Assembly (NCBI GenBank): GCA_016209605.1
Contig: JACQVS010000261.1
Span: 1-61,716 of the forward strand
DNA: 61,716 nt
DNA from: Planctomycetota bacterium
GTDB taxonomy: Bacteria > Planctomycetota > UBA8108 > JACQVS01
Direction of reading: 5' to 3'
The notes beneath the pieces are model-generated. The model saw only the letters and a list, made by a program, of their open reading frames with translations, did no database searches and was not told where the DNA came from. The position numbers and the translations under genes were made by a program. Shown piece after piece: positions 35,314 through 44,270 of this stretch. The first letter of the stretch is position 1; every line of letters begins with the position of its first letter.

Positions 35314-36510
35314 ATGGGAAACACTTTCGGCAAGCTTTTCCGCATCGCCACCTGGGGAGAGTCCCACGGCGCCGGCATCGGCGTGGTCATCGACGGCTGC
35401 CCGCCCGGAATCCCCATCGCGGCGGAGGAGATTCAAGCGGAGCTGGACCGCCGCCGCCCGGGCCAGAGCTCCATCACCACGCAGCGCCAGGAGCCCGACC
35501 GGGTGGAGATCCTGAGCGGGATCTTCGAGGGGAAGACCCTCGGCACCCCCATCGCGCTCCTCGTCCGCAATATGGATGCCCGCTCGAAGGACTACGAGCA
35601 TCTCAAGGATCTCTACCGGCCCTCGCACGCCGACTACACTTACGGCGCCAAGTACGGCACTCCCAACCTGCCCGGGGGCGGGCGCGCCAGCGCGCGCGAG
35701 ACCATCGGACGCGTCGCCGCGGGAGCCATCGCGCGCAAGATCCTCGCCCTGTGGGCGGGGGTCGAGATGGTCGCCTACGTGAAGCGGATCCACACCCTCG
35801 AAGCCAAGGTCGATCCCGGCACGGTGCAGCGCGCCGAGGTGGAGCGGACGCCGGTGCGCTGCCCCGATCCCGAAGCGGCCAGGGCGATGGTCGAGCGCAT
35901 CGAAGAGATGAGGCGCCAGGGGGACTCGGTGGGCGGCGTCATCGAGCTGGCCATCCGCGGTGTCCCCCCCGGCCTCGGCGAGCCGGTCTTCGACCGCCTC
36001 GAGGCCGATCTCGGCAAGGCGATGCTCTCGCTCCCCGCCACCAAGGGTTTTGAAGTCGGCTCCGGCTTCGAGGGGACGCGCCTCACCGGCAGCCGGCACA
36101 ACGACCCCTTTTACGCCGAGGCGGGGAGGGTGCGGACGCGGGCCAACCGCTCGGGCGGCATCCAAGGGGGCATCTCGAACGGCGAGGACATCCTCTGCCG
36201 CATCGCCTTCAAGCCGACGGCCACCATCAACCTGGAGCAGCAGACCATCTCCACCTCCGGCGAGCCGGTCACCCTGCGCGCCCGCGGCCGCCACGATCCC
36301 TGCGTGCTGCCCCGCGCCGTGCCCATGGTCGAGGCCATGGCCGCCCTCGTCTTCCTCGACCACTTGCTGCGCTTCCGCGCCCAGTGCGGCTGGCAGCCCC
36401 GGCAGCCAGAGCAACCGGTCGCGGCGCCGGCGGCCCCCGCCTCGGCCCGGAGCGGCTCGAAGCCCTCGCCGGCCGGCGCGCCGCCGGCGCGGGCCGACCT
36501 CGAGGAGTGA
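35314..36510 (+). CDS. aroC: Chorismate synthase
   Basis: FMNH2-dependent enzyme converting EPSP to chorismate, the last step of the shikimate pathway. The N-terminus [18 protein letters not shown] carries the first signature, with the catalytic-type His; later motifs are [32 protein letters not shown] and [13 protein letters not shown]. The catalytic core ends near residue 365. The extra ~35 residues are Ala/Pro-rich with no known fold. ThiE follows after 8 bp. Confidence 0.96.
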   Translation: MGNTFGKLFRIATWGESHGAGIGVVIDGCPPGIPIAAEEIQAELDRRRPGQSSITTQRQEPDRVEILSGIFEGKTLGTPIALLVRNMDARSKDYEHLKDLYRPSHADYTYGAKYGTPNLPGGGRASARETIGRVAAGAIARKILALWAGVEMVAYVKRIHTLEAKVDPGTVQRAEVERTPVRCPDPEAARAMVERIEEMRRQGDSVGGVIELAIRGVPPGLGEPVFDRLEADLGKAMLSLPATKGFEVGSGFEGTRLTGSRHNDPFYAEAGRVRTRANRSGGIQGGISNGEDILCRIAFKPTATINLEQQTISTSGEPVTLRARGRHDPCVLPRAVPMVEAMAALVFLDHLLRFRAQCGWQPRQPEQPVAAPAAPASARSGSKPSPAGAPPARADLEE

Positions 36511-36518
36511 CCGCGGAG

Positions 36519-37181
36519 ATGAATAAAGCTCTGCCGCCGCTTTACCTGATCACGGACGGGGCGCGGGTGGGCGAAGCGCGGATGCTCGAAGCGGCGGCGC
36601 GGGCGGCGCGCGGCGGGCTGAGGATGATCCAGGCCCGGGAGAAGGGCCTGGGGGATGAGGAGCTGGCCCGTTTCATCGACAGGCTCCGCCGCGCGGTTCC
36701 TCCGGAAATCCTCCTCCTCGCCAACGGCCGGGTCAGACTGGTGGAGGAGCTGGATCTCGCGGGCGTCCATCTGGGAGGGGACGTGGAGCAGGTCGCCGCC
36801 GCGCGCCGGGCGCTCCAGCCTGGACGCCTGGTGGGCTACAGCGCCCACTCGATCGGCGAGGTGCAGCGCGCCGCCGATCTGGGAGCCGACTACGCCAGCT
36901 TTTCGCCAGTGTTCCGGCCGCTTTCCAAGGAGTCGCCGCTGCCGGCAGCCGGCCTCGACGGCCTCCGGCGGGTCTGCGAGCGGGCCAGGATTCCGGTTTA
37001 CGCTCTGGGCGGGATCACGGCCGATCGCGCCGCGTCGGCGCGCCAGGCCGGCGCCGCCGGCGTGGCGGTGATCGGGGCGATCCTCGATGCCGCCGATCCC
37101 GAGGCGGCGGCGCGAGAGTTGCTCCGCTCGTGGCAAGGAAATGCCGAAAATCGTTCAAGACCCATGAATAAAGGAGGATAA
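36519..37181 (+). CDS. Thiamine phosphate synthase-like protein (ThiE/TenI family)
   Basis: A 220-residue TIM barrel of the ThiE/TenI family: [19 protein letters not shown] (ThiE QxREK motif), [43 protein letters not shown] and [10 protein letters not shown]. ThiE joins HMP-PP and thiazole phosphate. The segment [11 protein letters not shown] differs from the usual GPVFPTxTK of ThiE, and LANGR replaces the usual NDR, so a TenI-like role (thiazole aromatase) is possible. ATG at 36519; an earlier in-frame Met would lie inside aroC. The thiS-thiG pair is elsewhere in the window. Confidence 0.8.
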   Translation: MNKALPPLYLITDGARVGEARMLEAAARAARGGLRMIQAREKGLGDEELARFIDRLRRAVPPEILLLANGRVRLVEELDLAGVHLGGDVEQVAAARRALQPGRLVGYSAHSIGEVQRAADLGADYASFSPVFRPLSKESPLPAAGLDGLRRVCERARIPVYALGGITADRAASARQAGAAGVAVIGAILDAADPEAAARELLRSWQGNAENRSRPMNKGG

Positions 37182-37192
37182 AGGAAGATCCG

Positions 37193-38812
37193 ATGAAGAC
37201 TGATCGTTTACAGCTTTGGGATCGTTACCGCCAGTACCTCTGCGCCCCGCCGGGCCTCGACTTGCGCCTCGATCCGAGCCGCATGGATTTCGACGAGGGA
37301 TTCTTGAAGAAAATGGCCCCGGCCATGGACCAGGCTTTTGACGCCATGGAGCGGCTCGAGGCGGGGGACCTCGCCAACCCCGATGAGCAGCGCATGGTGG
37401 GGCATTACTGGCTGCGCGATCCGGAGCGGGCCCCCAGCGCGGAGATCCGCGACGCCATCAAGGAGACCCTCGAGCGCATCCGCCGCTTCGCCCAGGACGT
37501 TCAGTCCGGCAAGATCCGCCCAACCCGGGCGGCGCGCTTCGAAAACCTGCTGGTCATCGGCATCGGCGGCTCGGCCCTCGGGCCGCAGTTCGTCTCGGAC
37601 GCCCTGGGCGATCAGGTGGAGGACCCGAGGCGCGCCCTGCGCCTTTTTTTCATGGACAACACCGACCCCGACGGCCTCGACCGGGTGCTGGCGGCGGTCC
37701 GGGGGGCCCCCGGCGGCCTGGCGGCCACGCTCGCGGTGGTGATTTCCAAGTCCGGCGGAACGCCCGAGACCCGAAACGGCATGCTCGAGGCGGCAAGCGC
37801 CTACGGGCGGAGCGGCCTCGCCTTCCCGCCGCACGCCGCCGCCATCACCAGCGCGGGAAGCCAGCTCGACCGCAAGGCGGCGGAGGAGAAGTGGCTCGTG
37901 CGCTTCCCGATGTGGGACTGGGTGGGCGGCCGCACCTCGGAGCTGTCGGCGGTGGGCCTGGTGCCGGCGGCGCTCCAGGGGATCGACCTCGACGGCCTGC
38001 TCGCCGGGGCTCGGCAGATGGATGCGGCGGCGCGCGTCCGCGATCCGCTGCGCAACCCGGCGGCGCTGCTCGCCTTGATGTGGCACTTCGCCGGGAACGG
38101 CAAGGGGGAGAAGGAGATGGTGATCCTCCCCTACAAGGACCGCCTGGCGCTGCTCTCCCGCTATCTCCAGCAACTGGTGATGGAGTCCCTGGGGAAAGAG
38201 AAGGACCTCGACGGCAAGGTCGTCCACCAGGGGATCGCCGTCTACGGCAACAAGGGCTCCACCGACCAGCACGCCTACATCCAGCAGCTTCGCGATGGGC
38301 TCCCGAATTTTTTCGCCACCTTCATTCAGGTCCTCGAGGACCGCCGGGGCGAATCGATCGAGGTCGAGCCCGGGATCACCTCCGGCGACTACCTGCGCGG
38401 CCTCCTCCTCGGCACCCGGCAGGCGCTTTATGAAAACGGCCGCGGCTCGATCACCATCACCGTTCGCCGCGTCGACGCGCCGGCGATCGGCAGGCTCATA
38501 GCGCTCTTCGAGCGGGCGGTCGGCCTGTATGCCTCCTTGATCCGCATCAACGCCTACCACCAGCCCGGCGTCGAGGCCGGGAAGAAGGCCGCCGCCTCTG
38601 TGCTGGCGCTGCAGCAGAAGGTAATGGCTGACTTGAAAGGCCACGCCGGCCAGCTTCGCGATGCCGAGGCTATCGCCCGGTCGATCGGCGCTCCCGAGGA
38701 GGCGGAGACCGTCTTCCACATCCTCGAGCACCGCGCCGCCAATCCCCAGCTCGGCCCGCTGGCGCGGGAAGGCGGCGACCCGCCGTACACCGCCCGGTTC
38801 GGCCTGCGGTGA
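37193..38812 (+). CDS. pgi: Glucose-6-phosphate isomerase
   Basis: 539-residue SIS-fold enzyme interconverting glucose-6-P and fructose-6-P. Motifs are [32 protein letters not shown], the catalytic Glu region [31 protein letters not shown] and [11 protein letters not shown] with the C-terminal catalytic Lys. Close to the normal length. Follows thiE by 11 bp and precedes the M64 gene by 4 bp, so probably one operon from aroC. The upstream AAGGAAG supports the start. Confidence 0.95.
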   Translation: MKTDRLQLWDRYRQYLCAPPGLDLRLDPSRMDFDEGFLKKMAPAMDQAFDAMERLEAGDLANPDEQRMVGHYWLRDPERAPSAEIRDAIKETLERIRRFAQDVQSGKIRPTRAARFENLLVIGIGGSALGPQFVSDALGDQVEDPRRALRLFFMDNTDPDGLDRVLAAVRGAPGGLAATLAVVISKSGGTPETRNGMLEAASAYGRSGLAFPPHAAAITSAGSQLDRKAAEEKWLVRFPMWDWVGGRTSELSAVGLVPAALQGIDLDGLLAGARQMDAAARVRDPLRNPAALLALMWHFAGNGKGEKEMVILPYKDRLALLSRYLQQLVMESLGKEKDLDGKVVHQGIAVYGNKGSTDQHAYIQQLRDGLPNFFATFIQVLEDRRGESIEVEPGITSGDYLRGLLLGTRQALYENGRGSITITVRRVDAPAIGRLIALFERAVGLYASLIRINAYHQPGVEAGKKAAASVLALQQKVMADLKGHAGQLRDAEAIARSIGAPEEAETVFHILEHRAANPQLGPLAREGGDPPYTARFGLR

Positions 38813-38816
38813 CCGA

Positions 38817-40253
38817 ATGCGAAACTGGCGCTGGAAGATCCTCATCCTTGTCGTTGCCGCCGCTCCGGAAGCGGCGGCCGGGGAAGCTTTCCAGCTCCAG
38901 GGGCTGCGGGTGACCAGCGTCGGGCCGGCCGGTCCTCCCCGGCTGCGCGTCGATCTCGTCATTCTGGGGGATGGCTACTTGCCGGAGGACTTCGGCCCCA
39001 AGGGGAAGTGGGCGATCGACACCGCTCAACTGGTCAAGAACTTCTTTGAGAAGCTCCCCTTCAAGACCTTGCGGGGGCTATTCAACGTCCACCTGATGGA
39101 GGTTCCCTCCCTTGACGCCGGGGCGGACAACAGCCCGAACGAGGACAGGAAGAGAACGCCGTTCAACTGCTGCTACGGCTTTGACGGCATCGCCCGGTTG
39201 CTGGTAGTCCGAGATGAAAAGGCCGTCCTGGAAGCGGCGAAGAACGCCCCCGAGCCGGACCTCATCCTGATCCTGGTGAACGACCCGCGCGACGGGGGGA
39301 GCGGCGGGGAGATTGAAAACATTCCCGCCCCGGTCTGCTCGAAGGCCGCCACGGCGTTCTTGACGGCCATTCACGAGCTGGGGCATTCCTTCGCCCATCT
39401 GGGCGACGAGTACGCCGATGAAAGGGTCGCCCCCAATTATCCCTTGCCCGAGTCGGGCGATCTGGAGTTTCCCAACCTCACCCTTGCCAAGTTCGTCGAC
39501 GCCAGCTCCTGGGAGAGCCTGGTGAAGACCCTCAAGTGGGGCCGCTATTTCCAATCTCCCGATGCCTTCAAGCGGCTGGGCAATGGCTTTTACGAAGGGG
39601 GCTACTACCGCGCCAAGGGGATTTACCGGCCGGCCCCGTCCTGCGTCATGGCAACGAAATCGGGCGGCGGGCGCTTCTGCTTCGTCTGCCTGGATGAGAT
39701 GACCCGGGCCATCTACCGGCGCTGCGGCCGCGGCCCGACGGGGGGATTTCCGGCCGCGGCCGTTCCGGAAATCCAGGGGCCGCTGGCGAGAGGATACGCT
39801 CACTACGTGAACGGGCAGTTCGCCAAGGCCTATGAGGAAATCGACAAGCTCAAAACGAGCAAGGGGATCACAGAGAGCGATATCAAGCAGGCTCTCCAGC
39901 TTGAAAACGGCCTCGAGCGGAGCTTCTCCGCCGGCCTCGACCTGGCCGAAAAGCTTTTCGAGGACGGCGATCCGCGGGCGGCGCTGGAGCACTTCCAGAT
40001 CATGGAGGGGGCGTTCAAGAGCACCCCCAGGTTCAAGGATTTCGAAGAGGGCCGGAGGAAGATCACCGGCCGCCCCGAGTTCAAGCGGGAGCTGGAGGCG
40101 CAAAAGGGCCTCGAAGAGCTGCAGGCTCAAGTCCGCGCTCGCCAGCTCGGATCAAAGAAGGACCTCGAGAAGCGCGTCGAGGAGTTCCGCAGGAAGTTCG
40201 AGGGGACCCGGTCGGAAGGAAAGGCGAAACGGCTGGTTGACACCAATCCTTGA
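38817..40253 (+). CDS. Secreted M64-family metallopeptidase
   Basis: A 478-residue exported protein. After a short signal (ILILVVAAAPEAAAG) comes an M64 (IgA peptidase-like) domain: RVDLVILGDGYLPED, LFNVHLMEVPS, the zinc motif HELGHSFAHLGDEY and CVMATKSGGGRFCFVC. The HExxHxxxxxxDE pattern supplies two His and an Asp. The last ~150 residues are charged and helical, with TPR-like spacing (GYAHYVNGQFAKAYEEIDKL, then DGDPRAALEHFQIMEGAFK). Start ATG 38817. It is part of the aroC-thiE-pgi run, though its function looks unrelated. Confidence 0.88.
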   Translation: MRNWRWKILILVVAAAPEAAAGEAFQLQGLRVTSVGPAGPPRLRVDLVILGDGYLPEDFGPKGKWAIDTAQLVKNFFEKLPFKTLRGLFNVHLMEVPSLDAGADNSPNEDRKRTPFNCCYGFDGIARLLVVRDEKAVLEAAKNAPEPDLILILVNDPRDGGSGGEIENIPAPVCSKAATAFLTAIHELGHSFAHLGDEYADERVAPNYPLPESGDLEFPNLTLAKFVDASSWESLVKTLKWGRYFQSPDAFKRLGNGFYEGGYYRAKGIYRPAPSCVMATKSGGGRFCFVCLDEMTRAIYRRCGRGPTGGFPAAAVPEIQGPLARGYAHYVNGQFAKAYEEIDKLKTSKGITESDIKQALQLENGLERSFSAGLDLAEKLFEDGDPRAALEHFQIMEGAFKSTPRFKDFEEGRRKITGRPEFKRELEAQKGLEELQAQVRARQLGSKKDLEKRVEEFRRKFEGTRSEGKAKRLVDTNP

Positions 40254-40266
40254 AGATCACTAAAAA

Positions 40267-40296
40267 TTGGTATTGCAATGTCAGATATGATATTAT
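40267..40296 (+). promoter_or_regulatory. Promoter of the second PIN toxin-antitoxin operon, leaderless type
   Basis: TTGGTA (40267-40272), an 18-bp spacer and TATTAT (40291-40296) in a sharp AT-rich island. The predicted transcription start at about 40303 almost coincides with the antitoxin ATG at 40304, with no ribosome site. Confidence 0.5.
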
Positions 40297-40303
40297 TATT
40301 TAC

Positions 40304-40648
40304 ATGAAGACTTTGAACTCCAGAATAAAACGGCAATCAGCGGGCCTCTCAACATTAGCGTGCGATACTCTGATATACATTGTCCAGAAGCAGCCGACCT
40401 CCTCCGAGCTGGTGCATTGGCTTGGCCTCTCTCTGGCCACAGTGAATCGGATTCTTGCCGATCTGCGTAATCAAGGATACGAGATTCTGCCGGTGAGGCT
40501 GCGCGGACAGTGGCGTTACGAGCTCCGAACTTCAAAAACCGAGGCGGAGATTCTGGATGACCCCCTCCTCAAGAGCGCCGGCACCGTCAAGAAGTGGAGA
40601 GCGCTTCCGCATGAGGCTGAGGATGCGATCCTCTACCTTGAAGACTGA
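40304..40648 (+). CDS. Winged-helix antitoxin-like regulator
   Basis: 114 residues from the ATG at 40304; a Met at 40250 overlaps the M64 stop and lies upstream of the predicted transcript start. The core is a winged helix: LSTLACDTLIYIVQKQPTSS, then ELVHWLGLSLATVNRILADLRNQGYEI with the recognition helix, and a wing around VRLRGQWRYEL. The acidic C-terminus (EAEDAILYLED) is suited to toxin binding. A PIN gene follows 10 bp later, so it is a probable antitoxin. The fold resembles no classical vapB family member I know; the call rests on position. Confidence 0.6.
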   Translation: MKTLNSRIKRQSAGLSTLACDTLIYIVQKQPTSSELVHWLGLSLATVNRILADLRNQGYEILPVRLRGQWRYELRTSKTEAEILDDPLLKSAGTVKKWRALPHEAEDAILYLED

Positions 40649-40658
40649 GGAGTGAACC

Positions 40659-41072
40659 GTGGGTCATTTCATACTTGTCGACACCAGCGCGTGGGTGGCG
40701 TTTTTTGTCGAAAAGGATCAGCACCATGACAGCGCGAAGTCCTTCGCCCAGAACATACTCCTCTCGAGACGGGAGTTCATGACCACGGATTACATCTTTG
40801 ACGAAGTTGTGACGCGAATCCGTTATCAAGCCAGTCATGCCGACGCGGTTTTCGTTGGCGATAAAATCTTGTCATCGCCAAGCAACCAGGTGATCGAGAT
40901 CGGATCAAGACTGCGCGAGCAGGCATGGTCGCTTTTCAAAAAGTACAAGGACAAAAAACTGTCGTTCACCGACTGCACCTCGCTGGCGTTAATGAAAAAG
41001 TACGGCCTCGACGAGATTTTTTCGTTTGATGATGATTTCGAGAAGCTGGGGTACCGGAAAAGGCCCGGCTAA
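40659..41072 (+). CDS. PIN-domain toxin
   Basis: A 137-residue PIN nuclease with Asp in LVDTSAWVAFF, Glu in YIFDEVVTRI, Asp in SFTDCTSLALMKK and Asp in FSFDDDFEKLG. All acidic positions are intact. GTG start at 40659 with GAGGAG just upstream. It pairs with the preceding winged-helix protein. The PIN sequence branch (DTSAW, FTDC, DDDFE) differs from that of the vapC at 2846, so the two systems are independent. Confidence 0.85.
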   Translation: MGHFILVDTSAWVAFFVEKDQHHDSAKSFAQNILLSRREFMTTDYIFDEVVTRIRYQASHADAVFVGDKILSSPSNQVIEIGSRLREQAWSLFKKYKDKKLSFTDCTSLALMKKYGLDEIFSFDDDFEKLGYRKRPG

Positions 41073-41226
41073 ATAACTACCGTGTGATGTATTGTACCTT
41101 TCAAACGGAACAGAGGTCGAACTGGTTTTGGTTTCAAAATTTTTACAAACATTTTTATTTCCGGAGCGTCTTTATAGTAGGAGAATTTTTCGAAGGCAGA
41201 GAGAGCCCTGACCAGGAGGTTACGCC

Positions 41227-42429
41227 ATGACCCGTCTCTTGAACTCTTCCCAGTGCTTCGTCCTTACCATCGGCCTCATCGCTTCCGGCTGCCTGTCCAA
41301 CGAGGAGGAGCTGAAGCCTCCTCCGGGATCAGCAAAAGATACCGGCGTCCGCTTCGATGAAGGCCGGTATTTCGCCGCTCCCGTCCAGGTAAAAAATCTG
41401 ACCGTCTGGCCGATCTACACCGACAAGCCGGCGGTGGTGGGCGAGTTCCTCACCCTCAAGGAGGCCGAGGACAAGGGGCTGGCGGCGGTGAGCGAGGTGG
41501 GCGCGGGTGGTCCGGAGCCCTCTCCGACCTCTGTGCCGGGCCAATCGACGGCGCAAAATGACCTGTCGCAGATCCTGGTCCCCGGCAGCTCGGCCACCGT
41601 CAACAGACTGATGATCGAGAACAAGGGCGACCTCCCCATCCTCGTCTGTGGCGGCACCGTGGTGAAAGGCGGTAAGCAGGACCGCCAGATCGCCCAGGAT
41701 TTCGTGATCGCGCCGAAGACCAAGGTGCCGGTAAACGCCTTCTGCATCGAGCACGGGCGCTGGCAGGGGGTGCGGGAAGGAGAGCCGACCTTGGGGATCT
41801 TCAAGAGCCAGGAGGTGGTGACTTTGAATGAGGTCCGCTATTACGGCCAGTATGACGGGGACCAGGATGCGGTGTGGAGATCGGTGCGAGAGGGGAACTT
41901 GGTTGCTGGAAAGAGCCCGAGCACCGGCACGCTTCTGGCGACTTTGGAAGAATCGGACCCGGCGGTGCTCGCCCGGCGCCGGGAGAAGGAAAGGGAGGTC
42001 AGCGGGCATTTCCAAGCGCTGCGCTCGAAAGGTCAATCCCTCGTCGGCTTCGCCTACGCCGTGAACGGCAAGCCAATAACCGTCCGCGCCTTCGCCCACG
42101 AGCGCCTCCTCGAGGGCCAGTTCGAAGCCTTCCTCAAGGCCATGTGCCTCGAGGCTGATCTCTCGGCTGGCGCGGCCAAGCGCGCTGGAAGCGCGGCCTC
42201 TCAACCCGCCAAGCTGCAGGATGTCCTCGACATGGTCGCCGCCATCAACCAGGAGAAAGAAGCGATCGAGGCGACTTCCGCCGCCAACCGGAAGGGTTTC
42301 CGCAGGAACGTCACCGGCGGCAACTTCAACTGCTACCTCGAGCTGCCGCGCGCCGCCGCGGCGCCGACGGCTGAGACGGTGCTCTTCCCCATCAGCCAAG
42401 ACTGGACACGCGCCGCGGTGAAGAAGTAA
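41227..42429 (+). CDS. Lipoprotein with ARPP-1-like (DUF6569) domain
   Basis: A 400-residue exported protein. The signal ends IGLIASGC, a good lipobox. The body has the ARPP-1 pattern: VQVKNLTVWPIYTDKP, then EFLTLKEAEDKGLAAVSE, VNRLMIENKGDLPILVCGG and KGGKQDRQIAQDFVIAPK. It ends in an Ala-rich region and a FNCYLELP-containing core. Function of the family is unknown; it has been linked to ADP-ribosyl/phosphatase neighbourhoods. GGAGG precedes the ATG. The 41073-41226 gap holds its promoter, which I cannot place with confidence. Confidence 0.7.
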   Translation: MTRLLNSSQCFVLTIGLIASGCLSNEEELKPPPGSAKDTGVRFDEGRYFAAPVQVKNLTVWPIYTDKPAVVGEFLTLKEAEDKGLAAVSEVGAGGPEPSPTSVPGQSTAQNDLSQILVPGSSATVNRLMIENKGDLPILVCGGTVVKGGKQDRQIAQDFVIAPKTKVPVNAFCIEHGRWQGVREGEPTLGIFKSQEVVTLNEVRYYGQYDGDQDAVWRSVREGNLVAGKSPSTGTLLATLEESDPAVLARRREKEREVSGHFQALRSKGQSLVGFAYAVNGKPITVRAFAHERLLEGQFEAFLKAMCLEADLSAGAAKRAGSAASQPAKLQDVLDMVAAINQEKEAIEATSAANRKGFRRNVTGGNFNCYLELPRAAAAPTAETVLFPISQDWTRAAVKK

Positions 42430-42484
42430 GATCCTCAATTCTTCGCGTCCTCGGTTCTCTCAATCTGTTGTTAAGGAGGAAAAG

Positions 42485-43252
42485 ATGCCAGGAAAAATGA
42501 ACTTTCTCAGGTTTACAGCAGTATTTTTGCCAATGATTTTATTGACCGGCAGTCTTTTCGTATTTGCCCAGGATTTTCCTGAGTCGGTGCTAAAACTGGA
42601 ACATAATCCGATGGATAAAGCTATTCAAGGCCGGCGCTATGAAGCCATGGTTCCGGATACCCTTGATTTGGCGGACCGGATGGGCTTGCCGGTGAATGCC
42701 CTGACGAATGTCTGGTGTCCGGAACTAAAGTGGGCGATGTACTTCAATGTGGATCTTCTGTCGGGTACGGGAGTTCTTTCCAACCTTCGCATGTACGATT
42801 CTTATCTCAATATACCGCCCAAGTTCATCGAGGCGCTGGAGGTGAAGGCCACGGCGCGGTTGAGGGAAGACCATTTCCGAGGCTTGAGAGCCATCGACGG
42901 CCTGAAGGGGCTCACCCGGAGGATCTTGATTTATCTCGGCGCTCAAGCGCGCCCTGAACTGACCACCGCCGCTGTGCCCCTCGGCATCGATCGGCGGAGA
43001 GGCCACCCCTACCGCAACGGAAAGGCGGCGCGGAAGCCGATGTTGTCGTCCCGGATCGCCGGGCGGCGCCCGGCGCGGGAGGTGGAGGAGCAGCTCCTGG
43101 CCGCTGGGAAGCCCCAGCTGCCGCCCCGGACGACCCGGTCCCCAGAGCCCGAATTACAGACGGGGTCGGCGCCGGTTGCCTCGAGCTTGGTGTGGAACCC
43201 AAGATCGCAGACGTCCTCGCACCACTCCCAGACGTTCCCGTGCATGTCATGA
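42485..43252 (+). pseudogene. Chimeric frame: exported protein N-terminus joined to DUF4143 ATPase C-terminus
   Basis: Good start (AAGGAGG upstream of the ATG). Residues 1-~113 form a secreted protein: signal peptide ending LFVFAQ, then VPDTLDLADRMGLPVNALTNVW. From ~residue 113 the sequence switches in frame to the end of DUF4143 ATPases: ALEVKATARLREDHFRGLRAI, then RRILIYLG. From about residue 160 on (42960) it reads antisense to an FGE-like gene, so the last ~95 residues are not native. Neither parent is complete. The joins are near 42825-42842 and 42940-42965. Confidence 0.75.
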
Positions 43253-43281
43253 AGACCGAAAGCGTTCGGAGCCTTCTCCAT
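43009..43281 (-). pseudogene. C-terminal fragment of a formylglycine-generating-enzyme-like (SUMF1/EgtB-type) protein
   Basis: About 90 residues only: APNAFGLHDMHGNVWEWCED, a VVRGGSWGFPA block and an end at NIGFRAAFPLR. These are the final conserved blocks of the FGE-sulfatase domain, including the GNVWEW and RGGSW signatures. The natural C-terminus is kept but everything N-terminal is lost. Its upstream edge (about 43281) meets a truncated TolC-like gene on the same strand in a different frame. Confidence 0.82.
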
Positions 43282-44101
43282 TGTTCCGGACGTCCATCAC
43301 CGTTGGATTTTGCTTGATCAACTGCTCCAGTTGGCTAAAAGCCTGGATCGCTTCCTCTATCTGGCCCGCGAGGAGGAGCTCCCGGGCCGTCAGGGCTTGC
43401 AGCTCCACAATATCATTAAGGTTCGCGGCTTGCGCCAGGAGCTGGCCATAAATCACCGCCCGCTCGGAGTTCATGAATGAAATTTGCCGCTCGATATCGA
43501 GGCGGGCTTCCAGCAATCTGGCCACTCCGGACTCTGCGGCCAGCGCATCTGCTTCAGTGCGTTTGCCGGTTCGGTGTTTGTCGCGGCAGAGTTCTACGAT
43601 TTGGTTCAGCAAAGTTTCATATTTGCGGTTCAGTTCGAGTTGAGCAAAGGCGTTGGCGTAGCGGTAATAGGCGGCCCGAGCACGGGCGATCAGATCGAAT
43701 TCCCGGCGGCGCAGGCCGACAAGAGCTGCCTCGGCTTCGGCAGACGCGGCTCGAGCGCGCTGGCGATTCTTGCCTGACAGCGGCAAGGTTTGCGCCACCA
43801 TCCACTCGATGTCGGTGAAGGTGTCAAAACGAGTAGTGCCGTGGCGCTCGATGTCCACGCCCACTCTGGGATCTTCCCAGGCGCGGGCCTGAGGCGCCCT
43901 GGCGGCCATCGCTTCCCGGTTGGCGCGGGCAGCCAAGAGGGAGGGATTTTTGCTCAGGACTTCGCTCAGAACCCATTCGAGCGAGAGGGCGCTGGCCGGG
44001 CTGGCCGGTTTTTCATTCCCGGTTTCCGCTGCGGCTCCACCGGAAATCAGGCTGAAAGCGACAGCTAAAAAACAGGGCAACGCATTACTGATAATTTTCA
44101 C
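43247..44101 (-). pseudogene. 3'-truncated TolC-family outer membrane efflux protein
   Basis: Residues 1-~270 of a TolC/CusC-type protein. The signal peptide ends SGGAAA. The first helical half follows: LSEVLSKNPSLLAARANREA, then VAQTLPLSGKNRQRARAA and AAYYRYANAFAQLELNRK, then DALAAESGVARLLEARLDIE. GTG start at 44101 with GAGGA upstream. The family needs ~430 residues and a second half of the barrel; this frame ends soon after NPTVMDVRN with an out-of-family tail. Not likely to form a channel. Confidence 0.82.
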
Positions 44102-44270
44102 TCTGATCCTCGCCGTTGTGAAACAGAGCCCATCGGCAGCGCTTGGAAAAACGCATCAAAAAATACCATTTTACCGCGGGGAATTTTCCTTTGGTATGAT
44201 CGCGGTCACACTATTTGTTGCAAAATCAGTGATGGTTACGTGGATCGGCAGATGGGCGGCGGCCGCTCTT

